A DNA stretch of 64,000 bases from contig JAFTRI010000017.1 in the NCBI GenBank assembly GCA_017462345.1, positions 24,657-88,656 of the forward strand. Direction: 5' to 3'. The stretch comes from Muribaculaceae bacterium (lineage in GTDB: Bacteria > Bacteroidota > Bacteroidia > Bacteroidales > Muribaculaceae). A model generated the notes under the pieces. It searched no databases. It worked only from the letters and a program-made list of their open reading frames with translations, and was not told where the DNA came from. Shown one piece after another: positions 18,960 to 27,451 of the stretch; the first letter of the stretch is position 1; each line of letters opens with the position of its first letter. Position numbers and translations under genes: made by a program.

Positions 18960-19454
18960 TTAGAAAAGTGAGATAGCTCCCGGGTTGGTGTAGTAGTAAT
19001 AGCCGCTGTAGCCTGAAGCGAGAAGCCCGGTTATAAAGCTCAGGATAACGAAAATTTTGGCATAGTGTGATTTTATTTTGGCTTCTTCATATCGTCCTTG
19101 ACGCCAGCGTGATTCGACTTGGGCTGCCATTACAATCCCTATGATCCCTAATATCAGGTTACAGAATATCGTACACAGGATGGCGTGTACCAGCCATGTC
19201 TTTGGACATTCGGGGACATCGTCCGTTACGGTCGGCTTTGTCGATGAAGCGTTGCCGCTCTGCCGGTTGAATGGGGGAGGTGTCGCGGCCCGGTTTTCTA
19301 ACCGTTGGACGATCTCTTCAACTTGGCTTGCGGGAAGCCAACCCGACATGCTTTCGTTCCACACAAGAGTGTTTGCGGTTATGCCTTTGGCGATTAGTTC
19401 ATCTATTTCAAAAGGACCGAGGGGTTTGTTGTCTACAGCAATATAGTACTTCAT
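18960..19454 (-). CDS. GYF_2 / CD225 (dispanin-like) membrane protein
   Basis: 164 aa. Residues 1-55 form a GYF_2-type domain (MKYYIAVDNKPLGPFEIDEL, then LVWNESMSGWLPASQVEEI), a small peptide-binding or scaffolding fold. A Pro/Ser/Thr linker follows. Residues about 85-160 look like a CD225/dispanin module: CPKTWLVHAILCTIFCNLILGIIGIVMA, charged QVESRWRQGRYEEAKIKSHYAK, then a second membrane helix. The GYF part should face the cytosol. This combination is frequent in Bacteroidales but its role is unknown. It lies 18 nt after the glycosyltransferase gene. Confidence 0.82.
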   Translation of the reverse strand: MKYYIAVDNKPLGPFEIDELIAKGITANTLVWNESMSGWLPASQVEEIVQRLENRAATPPPFNRQSGNASSTKPTVTDDVPECPKTWLVHAILCTIFCNLILGIIGIVMAAQVESRWRQGRYEEAKIKSHYAKIFVILSFITGLLASGYSGYYYYTNPGAISLF

Positions 19455-19472
19455 GTTTTGGGGGTATAAAAG

Positions 19473-20246
19473 TTATCGTTTTTGCAGCTTGGCTGTGGCA
19501 ATCCGTTCTTTGTGCCGTTGCTTTATGAATCGTGGAATGAAACGCAAGTGTTTCAGTACAGTAGTCAGTGTCCCGTAATAGTGGCACATGATTTTGAACC
19601 GTTCGGCAAGTGATGCCCGGCGGTTGGCCGTTGTCACACCCTCGCTCAGATAGTCGATAATCGTTTCCGGAATATAGACATTGCGGCGCGAGTGTTGCAG
19701 GCAGCGTATACACCATTCGTAATCGGCCGAATAGCGATAGTCAAGATTGTATTTGCCGGTAATGCGTCTGAGCGCGATGAACGCCTGATGGCATACGGCC
19801 ATTCCGTCCGAGAAGCTTCTCAGTGTCAGTTTTTCGGGCGCGGACAGGTGTCTGTCGCCAATCCTCCGACGTTGGATGTCCACAAGTTGTGTCTGCCCAT
19901 AGACGATGCCGGGAAAATCATTGTCCATTATCGTGTCCGCAATCGTTTGGAGTGTGTCAGGAGAATGAAAGGCATCCCCTGCATTGAGGAATATCAGGTA
20001 TTCGCCCTGGGCTTCCTCCATCGCTTTGTTCATCGCATCGTACAGCCCCTGATCCGGGCTTGAGAATATCCTGCTGTTTGGAATCCCCGCATTGCGGGCC
20101 ATCTCCACGGTATTGTCCTTTGACGCACCGTCCATGACGATGTACTCGTATAACAGACAGGACTGCTCCTTGACACTGGCAAGCGTGGCTGCCAGTGTCA
20201 AGGAAGCGTTATATGTCACTGTTATTATCGAAAATAGCGGAGTCAT
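19473..20246 (-). CDS. Family 2 glycosyltransferase
   Basis: A GT-A fold glycosyltransferase that probably adds a sugar to a surface glycan. I chose the ATG giving MTPLFSIITVTYNAS, the normal GT2 start, just 11 nt after guaA; the longer frame overlaps guaA. 257 aa. Motifs: SIITVTYN, YIVMDGASKDNT, DQGLYDAMNKAMEEAQGEYLIFLNAGDAF (the metal-binding DXD equivalent is NAGD) and a C-terminal YSADYEWCIRC (the ED/DYEW acceptor motif of WcaA-like enzymes). The substrate cannot be told. No other glycan genes adjoin it. Confidence 0.88.
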   Translation of the reverse strand: MTPLFSIITVTYNASLTLAATLASVKEQSCLLYEYIVMDGASKDNTVEMARNAGIPNSRIFSSPDQGLYDAMNKAMEEAQGEYLIFLNAGDAFHSPDTLQTIADTIMDNDFPGIVYGQTQLVDIQRRRIGDRHLSAPEKLTLRSFSDGMAVCHQAFIALRRITGKYNLDYRYSADYEWCIRCLQHSRRNVYIPETIIDYLSEGVTTANRRASLAERFKIMCHYYGTLTTVLKHLRFIPRFIKQRHKERIATAKLQKR

Positions 20247-20257
20247 TCGTATTCCGG

Positions 20258-21565
20258 CTATTCCCACTCGATTGTCGCGTTGGGCTTCGGCGACATGTCG
20301 TAGCACACACGGTTTACATTCTTGACCTCCTTGAGGATGCGGTCAGTAATCTTCATCAGTATCGCCCAGTCGACAGGCTCTATTGTGGCAGTCATTGCAT
20401 CGACAGTGTTCACCGCACGGATGATGACTGGCCATTCAAAGGAGCGGGCGTTGTCCCGTACTCCCACCGACTTGAAATCAGGCACTACTGTGAAATATTG
20501 CCAAACCTTCTTGTCAAGACCGGCTGCGGCAAATTCCTCACGAAGTATGGCATCGGCTTCACGCACAGCCTCAAGACGGTCACGGGTGATTGCTCCGAGG
20601 CAACGTACTCCAAGACCGGGTCCGGGGAACGGCTGGCGATAGACCATCTCGTAGGGTAGTCCTAACTCGACTCCACAGGCACGTACTTCGTCCTTGAACA
20701 ACTGTTTCAACGGCTCGACGAGCTCAAATTGAAGGTCTTCAGGAAGACCGCCGACATTGTGGTGTGACTTTACCATCTTGGCAGTCTTTGTCCCGCTCTC
20801 TACGATGTCGGGATATATCGTTCCCTGTCCGAGGAAGTCGATACCGTCAAGTTTACGCGCTTCCTCTTCAAATACTCTGATAAACTCGCCCCCGATTATT
20901 TTGCGTTTCTGTTCAGGGTCGGCAACACCGGCAAGTTTGTTCAGGAAACGGTCGGTAGCGTCGACATAGACAAGATTGGCGTTTAGCTGGTTCTTGAATA
21001 CTTCAATCACATTTTCCGACTCCCCCTTACGCATCAGGCCATGGTTGACGTGTACGCACACGAGCTTGTCTCCGATTGCTTTCAGTAGCAGAGCTGCGAC
21101 TACCGATGAGTCGACTCCGCCCGATAGGGCAAGCAGTACTTTCTTATCCCCGACTTGCCGGCGCACAAGTTCTATCTGGTCGTTGACAAAGTTGGTCATG
21201 TTCCAGTTGGCCTCAGCCTTGCAGGTATCAAAAACGAAACCTTTGACAGCCTCCTTGATTGCATCCACGTCATCAGTTATCTGAGGCAGCTTTACTGCAC
21301 ATTTGGCTTTATCATGTCCGGCAGCCATTACCGGAATGCCGGCAGTGTATATTTCCGGATTGACGTCTATGGCCACCCCGTCAATCACATTGTTAGGCCC
21401 TCCGTTGATTATTACGCCCTTTACATTAGGCAGTGCTTTCAGCTCCTCCGCTGTTATATCGTGCGGGTAAATTTCGCTGTAGACTCCTAATGCGCGTATT
21501 GCGCGGGCTAATACTGTGTTTTCGTGACTGCCTAAGTCAAGTATGACAATCATATCCTGTTTCAT
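20258..21565 (-). CDS. guaA: GMP synthase with degenerate, truncated glutaminase domain
   Basis: The synthetase part converts XMP to GMP with ATP. The PP-loop LALSGGVDSSV is at residues 146-156, followed by HVNHGLMRKGE, LGQGTIYPDIVES, SHHNVGGLP, RQPFPGPGLGVRCLG and the C-terminal NRVCYDMSPKPNATIEWE. These look intact. The amino-terminal class I amidotransferase domain does not: it is only about 120 residues instead of about 190, the nucleophile motif (GICYGMQ in active enzymes) reads AAGHDKA around residues 81-87, and the later HGD and QFHPE segments are absent. Total 435 aa versus about 510-525. It may use free ammonia, a partner glutaminase, or act beside a second full-length guaA elsewhere. 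Confidence 0.87.
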   Translation of the reverse strand: MKQDMIVILDLGSHENTVLARAIRALGVYSEIYPHDITAEELKALPNVKGVIINGGPNNVIDGVAIDVNPEIYTAGIPVMAAGHDKAKCAVKLPQITDDVDAIKEAVKGFVFDTCKAEANWNMTNFVNDQIELVRRQVGDKKVLLALSGGVDSSVVAALLLKAIGDKLVCVHVNHGLMRKGESENVIEVFKNQLNANLVYVDATDRFLNKLAGVADPEQKRKIIGGEFIRVFEEEARKLDGIDFLGQGTIYPDIVESGTKTAKMVKSHHNVGGLPEDLQFELVEPLKQLFKDEVRACGVELGLPYEMVYRQPFPGPGLGVRCLGAITRDRLEAVREADAILREEFAAAGLDKKVWQYFTVVPDFKSVGVRDNARSFEWPVIIRAVNTVDAMTATIEPVDWAILMKITDRILKEVKNVNRVCYDMSPKPNATIEWE

Positions 21566-21789
21566 TTGATTGTAAATTTATTATGGTAAGTTGAAAATTT
21601 TATTTGGTGGTGGCTGTGAAAGCCGATGTTGGTTAAAGTGCGAGAGAATAAGGAGGTGGGTGGTTGGGGCGCAAATAATATGGCGCGTGCAACTCTCGGG
21701 CTTGTTGCCCTGTCAGGTGTTTTGCCGATTTTGAAATGAAATCAATTGGCTTGCCTTGCATGAGCTGACGTCTGTTGGTTTTGTGGATG
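21566..21789 (-). other. Leader region of guaA, no recognised aptamer
   Basis: If transcription starts from the -7 box at 21790-21797, guaA carries a leader of about 220 nt. I see only small hairpins, for example GGGC/GCCC on the minus strand near 21700, and no purine-riboswitch core. It contains no convincing ORF. Confidence 0.35.
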
Positions 21790-21797
21790 CAAAGATA
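21790..21797 (-). promoter_or_regulatory. -7 promoter element for the guaA-ruvC cluster
   Basis: Minus strand TATCTTTG, a full match to TAnnTTTG. No clear -33 partner. Confidence 0.45.
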
Positions 21798-21959
21798 GCT
21801 ATTTTTCAGTTCAGCACATGCATCCCGTCATTTTTTTTGCAATTACATCGTGAGTGCAGGTAAACGTGTGCTGCTGATAATACGCATAGCCGACAGAACC
21901 ATTATTTGTTTCGCAAATTGCATTGCCTATATAAATTTTTGTTCTATAGGCTCATTTTT

Positions 21960-22249
21960 TCCATATCCTATTTTAGAATTTGATTCAATTGAAGAATATG
22001 TTGTAGAATCTGTAAATCCATTGTTCGAACCAGACGCACCAATAAATGGGGTTGTTCCATTCTCATAGCAAGCAAGGTGGTTTCTTATTCACAGAATCCT
22101 TTTCTGGATATAGTGTAACGATAATGGAATTATTTCAAAATCAATTCCGCAGAGTTTGTAAAAGAGTTCTTGCGCGTTATAGATTGTCCTGTAATATTCG
22201 GTTAGGAGAAATAAATTCCGGTCATCGTTACTCGAAAAAACGGTTGTGA
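21960..22249 (+). pseudogene. Possible remnant of a protein-coding gene
   Basis: This AT-rich part of the 960-bp gap between guaA and blaI has protein-like stretches in two frames. One reads ILEFDSIEEYVVESVNPLF and ends at a stop at 22066-22068; an overlapping frame continues with KQGGFLFTESFSGYSVTIME to 22249. A shift in frame near 22050 would join them. No start codon context, promoter or family match is convincing, so this is a weak call for gene debris. The rest of the gap (22250-22440) holds nothing I recognise. Confidence 0.25.
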
Positions 22250-22456
22250 ATAATATCAAATGGTTTATTATGGTCTTTGGTCATGAACTTATCGCTATTG
22301 GTAAATGATATTGGGTAGAGGATTCAGGAAAGGAAATGAAAATGATTAGGCCGTTGTTTCTATTGTCCTCCCGGGTGATTGTTTTTCGTCGGAATGTGAT
22401 GGTTTGGGGACTTACGGCAAATGTCTTAATGGAAATGTAATGCAAAAAAATAGTCA

Positions 22457-22494
22457 AACTATAAAATTTAGTTGCATAACTAAAATATTTAGTT
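22457..22494 (+). promoter_or_regulatory. BlaI-type operator half-sites over the blaI promoter
   Basis: TTTAGTT at 22467-22473, AACTAAA at 22478-22484 and TTTAGTT at 22488-22494 form two interleaved perfect inverted repeats (spacers of 4 and 3 nt). A partial half-site AACTA lies at 22457-22461. They cover the -33 box and the spacer of the blaI promoter, as expected for autorepression by BlaI/MecI-type repressors. Confidence 0.65.
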
Positions 22495-22502
22495 TATATT
22501 TG
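22472..22502 (+). promoter_or_regulatory. Promoter of blaI-blaR1
   Basis: TTG at 22472-22474, 20-nt spacer, TATATTTG at 22495-22502: a good Bacteroidota promoter 28 nt before the blaI ATG. Confidence 0.7.
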
Positions 22503-22530
22503 TGCCGTAATTTAAAACCGAAGTAAAACG

Positions 22531-22902
22531 ATGAAAAAATTGACCGATAAAGAGGAAGAATTGATGCAGCATTTCTGGCAACATGGTCCGATGTTTGTAA
22601 AACAGATAGTCGAGCTTTATCCTGAACCGCGGCCTCATTTTAACACGGTATCAACGTTTGTCCGTGGGTTGGAACAGAAAAGTTATGTAACGCATGAGCA
22701 GTATGGTAACACCTATCTTTATCGTGCGGCAATAAGCCGGGACGAGTATAGCCGCATGACTTTGAAGTCGGTAATATCCCGTTATTTCAACAATTCGCTG
22801 TTTGGTGTTGTCAGTGCACTTTTTAAGGAAGAAAAATTGAGTGACGAGGAGATACGCGAACTTGTAGACAAGGTAGTTAATGATAAGGGTTCAAATGAAT
22901 AG
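22531..22902 (+). CDS. blaI: BlaI/MecI/CopY-family transcriptional repressor
   Basis: A dimeric winged-helix repressor whose cleavage by a partner membrane protease relieves repression. 123 aa, the usual length. The start KLTDKEEELMQHFWQHGPMFVKQIVELYPEPRPHFNTVSTFVRGLEQKSYV is the BlaI DNA-binding domain, and the C-terminal helices FNNSLFGVVSALFKEEKLSDEEIRELVD are the dimerisation part, including a site where BlaI-like proteins are cut. It is followed 12 nt later by the M56 peptidase. No beta-lactamase gene lies in the window, so the inducing signal is unknown. Confidence 0.93.
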   Translation: MKKLTDKEEELMQHFWQHGPMFVKQIVELYPEPRPHFNTVSTFVRGLEQKSYVTHEQYGNTYLYRAAISRDEYSRMTLKSVISRYFNNSLFGVVSALFKEEKLSDEEIRELVDKVVNDKGSNE

Positions 22903-22914
22903 CAACGTTTGGTT

Positions 22915-24183
22915 ATGGGCACGTTATTTGCAATTTCTCTTGTGTTTTCGCTCTCGGTATCGGTATGCTATGTGGTCTACAAGGTGTTGTTGTCACAATC
23001 GGCATGGTACTCTGTAAACCGTGTGATTCTTCTTTCGGTACTCCTCATTTCATTTGCGATATACCCGTTGGTAGGCATCTTGTCTGTTTCTCAAGAACCT
23101 GCGGCTATCTCGATTGGTGAGCTTACAGCGACAATTCGGGAACCAGAAGTGGATGCGGATATAATGGCATTTTCTTATGTGTCGTTATTCTTGTGGCTGT
23201 ATGCGATAGTGGCGGGAATAATGTTATTGCGTCTTTTGTCTGTTGTTGCCGGTTTGGCAGTGTTGATTGCACGGGGAGAGAAATGTCCTGTGGGCAGGTA
23301 TGAGCTTGTCCTGCACGATAATGCTCGGCTTGTGCCGTTCTCTTGGGGACGGTGGATTGTACTTAGTCGTAAGGATTATGATTCTACAAGTGACATGACA
23401 ATTATCCATGAGACGGCTCACCTTGACCGTAAGCATTGGATAGACCTGCTGGTTGCTGAGGCTGCACTGATAGTTGCCTGGTATAACCCGTTTCTGTGGA
23501 TGTTGCGTGCCGAGATGCAGGCTGTTCATGAGTATGAAGCAGATGCTGCTGTGCTTCTCGGCAATGTTGACTGTCGCAAATACCAATTGTTTCTAATAGA
23601 AAAGACTGTCGGTTCAAGGTTCCACGCTCTGACCAACAGTCTGAATCACAGTTCACTTAATAAACGTATCACTATGATGTTATCCAAGAAAAAATCGCAT
23701 CCTGTATTAGGGTATGCGTCTATGGCTTGTGCCGTAGCGGGAGTCGTTATGCTCGTCAATCAACCTGCTGTCGCTTCATCGGTTGACAAGGTCAGTAATT
23801 CAACGGTTACGGTTGTCTCCTCTGGCAAAGGTAATGAAAAATCGGCAAATGTAAACTCCATGAATGTTGCGGTTGCCAAAGACAACGATGATGCAATGGC
23901 TGAATTTCCGGGAGGGGAGGCTGCCTTGTATAAATTCATTAATGACAATATCAAGTATCCCGAATCGGTGAAAAATGGACAAGGGATGTTGATTCTTCAG
24001 TTCACGGTTGATGAGAAAGGTAAAGTGCTGAGCCCATCGGTAGCAAAAAGCAGTGGCATTGCCGGGATGGATGCTGAGGGGCTCAGGGTTGCCGGTCTTT
24101 TACCCGACTTTATTCCGGCTAAGCAAGATGGAAAACCGGTTGCTGTCCAGTTCATGTTGCCTATCATGTTCAGCAATAAGTAG
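22915..24183 (+). CDS. BlaR1-like M56 metallopeptidase with C-terminal TonB domain
   Basis: Membrane sensor-protease partner of the BlaI repressor. 422 aa from the ATG (a TTG two codons earlier is possible). N-terminal membrane helices lie at about 3-28, 37-58 and 88-120. The zinc protease motif HETAH is at residues 165-169, with EYEAD as the downstream metal/catalytic segment. A further helix (about 265-285) leads to a periplasmic linker and then a TonB C-terminal domain (about residues 330-422: FPGGEAALYKFINDNIKYPESV, then GMLILQFTVDEKGKV). There is no penicillin-binding domain, so it is not a classical BlaR1. The TonB part suggests sensing or energising at the outer membrane. Confidence 0.9.
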   Translation: MGTLFAISLVFSLSVSVCYVVYKVLLSQSAWYSVNRVILLSVLLISFAIYPLVGILSVSQEPAAISIGELTATIREPEVDADIMAFSYVSLFLWLYAIVAGIMLLRLLSVVAGLAVLIARGEKCPVGRYELVLHDNARLVPFSWGRWIVLSRKDYDSTSDMTIIHETAHLDRKHWIDLLVAEAALIVAWYNPFLWMLRAEMQAVHEYEADAAVLLGNVDCRKYQLFLIEKTVGSRFHALTNSLNHSSLNKRITMMLSKKKSHPVLGYASMACAVAGVVMLVNQPAVASSVDKVSNSTVTVVSSGKGNEKSANVNSMNVAVAKDNDDAMAEFPGGEAALYKFINDNIKYPESVKNGQGMLILQFTVDEKGKVLSPSVAKSSGIAGMDAEGLRVAGLLPDFIPAKQDGKPVAVQFMLPIMFSNK

Positions 24184-24242
24184 GCATAGAACCGGAATGT
24201 GTGAGGATTTTGGTTTTACTATCCTTAAAATCTCTGAATTAG

Positions 24243-24264
24243 GGGCTGTTGTGACAGCCCTTTT
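24243..24264. terminator. Terminator after blaR1, possibly bidirectional
   Basis: GGGCTGT at 24243-24249 pairs with ACAGCCC at 24254-24260 (loop TGTG) and is followed by TTTT. It lies between the convergent blaR1 and EamA genes. Confidence 0.75.
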
Positions 24265-24268
24265 ATTG

Positions 24269-25144
24269 TTATCTGCTGCCGATGACAAGCAGTATCAGAC
24301 CGCATAGAAGCAGAGCAAGGTCTAAGAGTTTTAGCTTTACATTCTTTTCGCGTAAGACAAGCACGCCGAACAGGAACGGCACTATTAGGCTTCCGCGTCT
24401 TATCATCGATACAACCGAAATCATTGAACCGTCGAATGACAGCGCATAGAAATAGGCAATGTCGGCAATCGTCAGGAATACGGCAATACCAGGGATTGTC
24501 CACCGCCAGTGAAACACTGTGCGCTCATTTTTGACTTTCTTGATTATGGCTATGGTTATACCCATGATGACAAGCTGGTAAAACGAATACCATGCCTGGA
24601 CCTCAAGCGGATCATACTGCTTGAGCAGATATTTGTCGTAAAGACCGCTCACCGCTCCTGTCACTGTTGCTCCGAGTGCCATCCACAGCCAGCGGCTGTG
24701 CCTTAGGGAAATGCCCTCCTTGCTCCCTATGCGGCTTATGAAGTATAATGATGACAGTCCTATCGCTATTCCTGCCCATTGTAGCGGATTTAACCGTTCC
24801 CCGAAAATGACTAATGCGCCTATTAGAACAATGACCGGGCGAGTGGCATTGATTGGTCCGGCAATGGTAAGGGGAAGGTGCTTGATGCTGAAATAGCCCA
24901 ATAGCCATGACGTCAGGACTATAAGTGATTTAAGTGCGATGTGCAGATGCCCGGTGACGCAATCTCCCGGTCCGGTATCTCCATGCCATATACCGTTGAT
25001 GATTACCGGCGACATCAGTAACGACCCGAACAAGGTGTTCAGCAGCAGTACTGTCAGAACATTATTGCCGTTGAGCGACACTTTTTTGAATATGTCATAT
25101 ATCCCAAGGCAAAGGGCTGAGATGATGGCAAGTGCTATCCACAT
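24269..25144 (-). CDS. EamA/DMT-superfamily transporter
   Basis: An inner-membrane metabolite or drug exporter with ten predicted helices arranged as two repeats of five. 291 aa; the start MWIALAIISALCLGIYDIFKKVSL and the repeat features (GPINATRPVIVLIGALVIFGERLNPLQWAGIAIG, then SMIRRGSLIVPFLFGVLVLREKNVKLKLLDLALLLCGLILL) are typical of EamA halves ending in the FGERL-like motif. The substrate cannot be told from sequence. It lies 8 nt after the Kef-type antiporter gene and is probably the last gene of the same transcript. Confidence 0.85.
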   Translation of the reverse strand: MWIALAIISALCLGIYDIFKKVSLNGNNVLTVLLLNTLFGSLLMSPVIINGIWHGDTGPGDCVTGHLHIALKSLIVLTSWLLGYFSIKHLPLTIAGPINATRPVIVLIGALVIFGERLNPLQWAGIAIGLSSLYFISRIGSKEGISLRHSRWLWMALGATVTGAVSGLYDKYLLKQYDPLEVQAWYSFYQLVIMGITIAIIKKVKNERTVFHWRWTIPGIAVFLTIADIAYFYALSFDGSMISVVSMIRRGSLIVPFLFGVLVLREKNVKLKLLDLALLLCGLILLVIGSR

Positions 25145-25152
25145 TATGTGAC

Positions 25153-27432
25153 TTACTTGAGTTGGCTGAGTTTCTTTGGATCACCTACAAGCCACACCAC
25201 ATCTTGGGGTTCAAATGGGATTTCTCCCGTAGGCTTGATATAGCTTTCTCCACGTTGTATCGCTACTACAAGTGCCGAATAGTCGTTGCGCAGATGGGCT
25301 GAAGCCGTTGTTTGCCCTATAAGTGGTGATGATTCTGTCAGTTGTATGTTCGTGAGTTTTATTTGGTCGGGAGAGAGGCTTTCCGGTTCGGTTTCACTTT
25401 GGTATTCTACTACCGGCAGTAAGGATTGTATCTGTTCATCGGTCCCTATGATGCCGAGCACGTCGCCCGGGAATACCCGTGTATCGCCTTTGGGGATTAT
25501 TATTGATGATGCACCGCGCTGTATGCTCACTACATTCACTCCGTAGTGTTTGCGCAGATTGGAATCCGAGAGCCTTTCTCCTACAAACGTGCACTCGTGG
25601 TTCACCTCCATGAATGCGAGATGCAGGTCACTGACAAGGCTGTTGTTTTTACCGCTCTTGCGCAGTTCGCGCTCATTCAGGTTGTCAAGGAATTTTGCCT
25701 CGATATGTTTCATCCGTTTCTTGACATGTTTTGACAGCACGAACACTATCATGACAAATATCGCAAGACCGAATGTCCATCCCACCCGCATCGAATATAT
25801 AGAACTCAGCAGATACACCACAAATCCCATGGCAAGCATCAGGCGGAACAGCGACATGACAATTAGGGGGACGTCAAAGTGGGCGTTGTACTGGACAAGG
25901 CGTTGCCGCTCGGTGTTTTTTGATGCGGGATAAGACAAGGCGAGCAGGAAAGGCGACATTACCGATAAGGTGATTGCGCTGCCGGCAAGACGGCTCCATT
26001 CTGGCATTATCTCATTGAGCCATGGCATCATTATCCGCAGCGATACGAGTGTTATTGCAATAAGTACTATGGAATATAGGAGTACGCGCCACAGGTACCG
26101 TTGGAAAAGCGATTTCCACAATTCCCCGGTTTCGCTTTCGCTTGAAGCCTGTTTTGTATATCGCTCGATAAGGAAATGGAGGCGTTTGGGAAGATGCCTC
26201 TCTACAAGCTCGTATGCCGGGTCTGCCATCCTTATGAAATAGGGCGTGGTGAAAGTGGTGATAACCGACACGGCAACTACAATAGGGTATATTGTCGGCT
26301 CGAGTACTCCGAGTGACATGCCCAGTGATGCGATGATGAAAGCGAATTCGCCTATCTGGGTCAGGGAGAAACCCGATTCCATCGCTATCCTTAACGGTTG
26401 GCCGGTGACAAGCATCCCGAATGTCCCGAATAGTATCATCCCTGCTATCACTACTGCCGACAGTATAAGTATCGGTGAAATATATTCTGCGATTATTCCG
26501 GGGTCTACCATCATCCCGACGGAGATAAAGAATACCGAGCCGAACAGGTCTTTTACCGGGGTGACGACCTTTTCGATACGCTCGGCATTGCTTGTGCCGG
26601 CAAGAATCGACCCCATGACAAATGCTCCTAAGGCGAGTGAGAAGCCGCAATACACCGAGAATACTGCCATTCCTAAACATAGTCCCATTGAGATGACGAG
26701 AAGGGTCTCGCTGTTGAGGAAGCGTCGGGCGGCATTAAGCGTTGTCGGTATGACGAACACTCCCACCAAGAACCACATTATCAGGAAAAAGGCAAGTTTG
26801 CTGACACTGTAGAGCATCTCTCCTCCCTCCACGCTGTTGTTGATGGCTATGGATGAAAGTATGACCATCATCAGCACGGCAAACAGATCCTCGACAATCA
26901 GCACGGCAAACACTAACGAAGCGAATTTCTTTTGTCGCAGGTTAAGATCCGTGAATGCTTTTATGATGATGGTTGTGGATGACATTGAGAGCATCCCGCC
27001 TAAAAACAGGCTGTTGATATGGGTGAAGCCGAGCAGATGTCCTATGGAGAACCCTAACCCCATCATGCCCATGACGATTATCAGGGCGGTTACCACGGCT
27101 GAGCCGCCTACGTTCAGCAGCTTCTTGAAACTGAATTCAAGACCTAAGGAAAAAAGCAGGACAATGATACCTATCTGTGCCCAGAAATCTATATTGGCCT
27201 CTGTCGTGACCGATGGGAGGTACTCGAAATGGGGGCTCGCAAGGAATCCTGCAACGATATATCCGAGTACTACCGGCTGTTTCATCCATTTGAACAGGAC
27301 GGTTACCGCTGCACCGAGTATGAGTATAAATGAAAGATCGGTGATAAGTCCTTCGATTTGAACCTCCGTAGCCGCCGATGCAGTTTCGGTAATCTCTCCT
27401 GTGGCAAGTGCTGTGATTAGTGCTGTAGTCAT
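25153..27432 (-). CDS. Kef-type cation:proton antiporter (CPA2) with two TrkA-C domains
   Basis: An inner-membrane monovalent cation/H+ antiporter, probably for K+ or Na+. The first 410 residues or so hold about twelve helices with CPA2 motifs: VVLGYIVAGFLASPHF, LLFSLGLEFSFKKLL, LGGMLSMSSTTIIIKAF, and the ion-binding FGSVFFISVGMMVDP. More membrane helices follow (about 460-580), and the C-terminus has two TrkA-C/RCK_C modules (each with a GxxVxxIxR-type core, VVSIQRGASSIIIPKGDTRVFPGD and ALVVAIQRGESYIKPTGE). 759 aa. No NAD-binding TrkA-N domain is present between them. It lies 19 nt after the mgtC-like gene. Confidence 0.9.
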   Translation of the reverse strand: MTTALITALATGEITETASAATEVQIEGLITDLSFILILGAAVTVLFKWMKQPVVLGYIVAGFLASPHFEYLPSVTTEANIDFWAQIGIIVLLFSLGLEFSFKKLLNVGGSAVVTALIIVMGMMGLGFSIGHLLGFTHINSLFLGGMLSMSSTTIIIKAFTDLNLRQKKFASLVFAVLIVEDLFAVLMMVILSSIAINNSVEGGEMLYSVSKLAFFLIMWFLVGVFVIPTTLNAARRFLNSETLLVISMGLCLGMAVFSVYCGFSLALGAFVMGSILAGTSNAERIEKVVTPVKDLFGSVFFISVGMMVDPGIIAEYISPILILSAVVIAGMILFGTFGMLVTGQPLRIAMESGFSLTQIGEFAFIIASLGMSLGVLEPTIYPIVVAVSVITTFTTPYFIRMADPAYELVERHLPKRLHFLIERYTKQASSESETGELWKSLFQRYLWRVLLYSIVLIAITLVSLRIMMPWLNEIMPEWSRLAGSAITLSVMSPFLLALSYPASKNTERQRLVQYNAHFDVPLIVMSLFRLMLAMGFVVYLLSSIYSMRVGWTFGLAIFVMIVFVLSKHVKKRMKHIEAKFLDNLNERELRKSGKNNSLVSDLHLAFMEVNHECTFVGERLSDSNLRKHYGVNVVSIQRGASSIIIPKGDTRVFPGDVLGIIGTDEQIQSLLPVVEYQSETEPESLSPDQIKLTNIQLTESSPLIGQTTASAHLRNDYSALVVAIQRGESYIKPTGEIPFEPQDVVWLVGDPKKLSQLK

Positions 27433-27451
27433 TTGTGGTTTTCTTCTTTTC

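Noticed and set aside
21566-21789. Purine riboswitch in the guaA leader
   Set aside because: No three-way junction or conserved loop-loop sequence was recognised in the leader on the minus strand.
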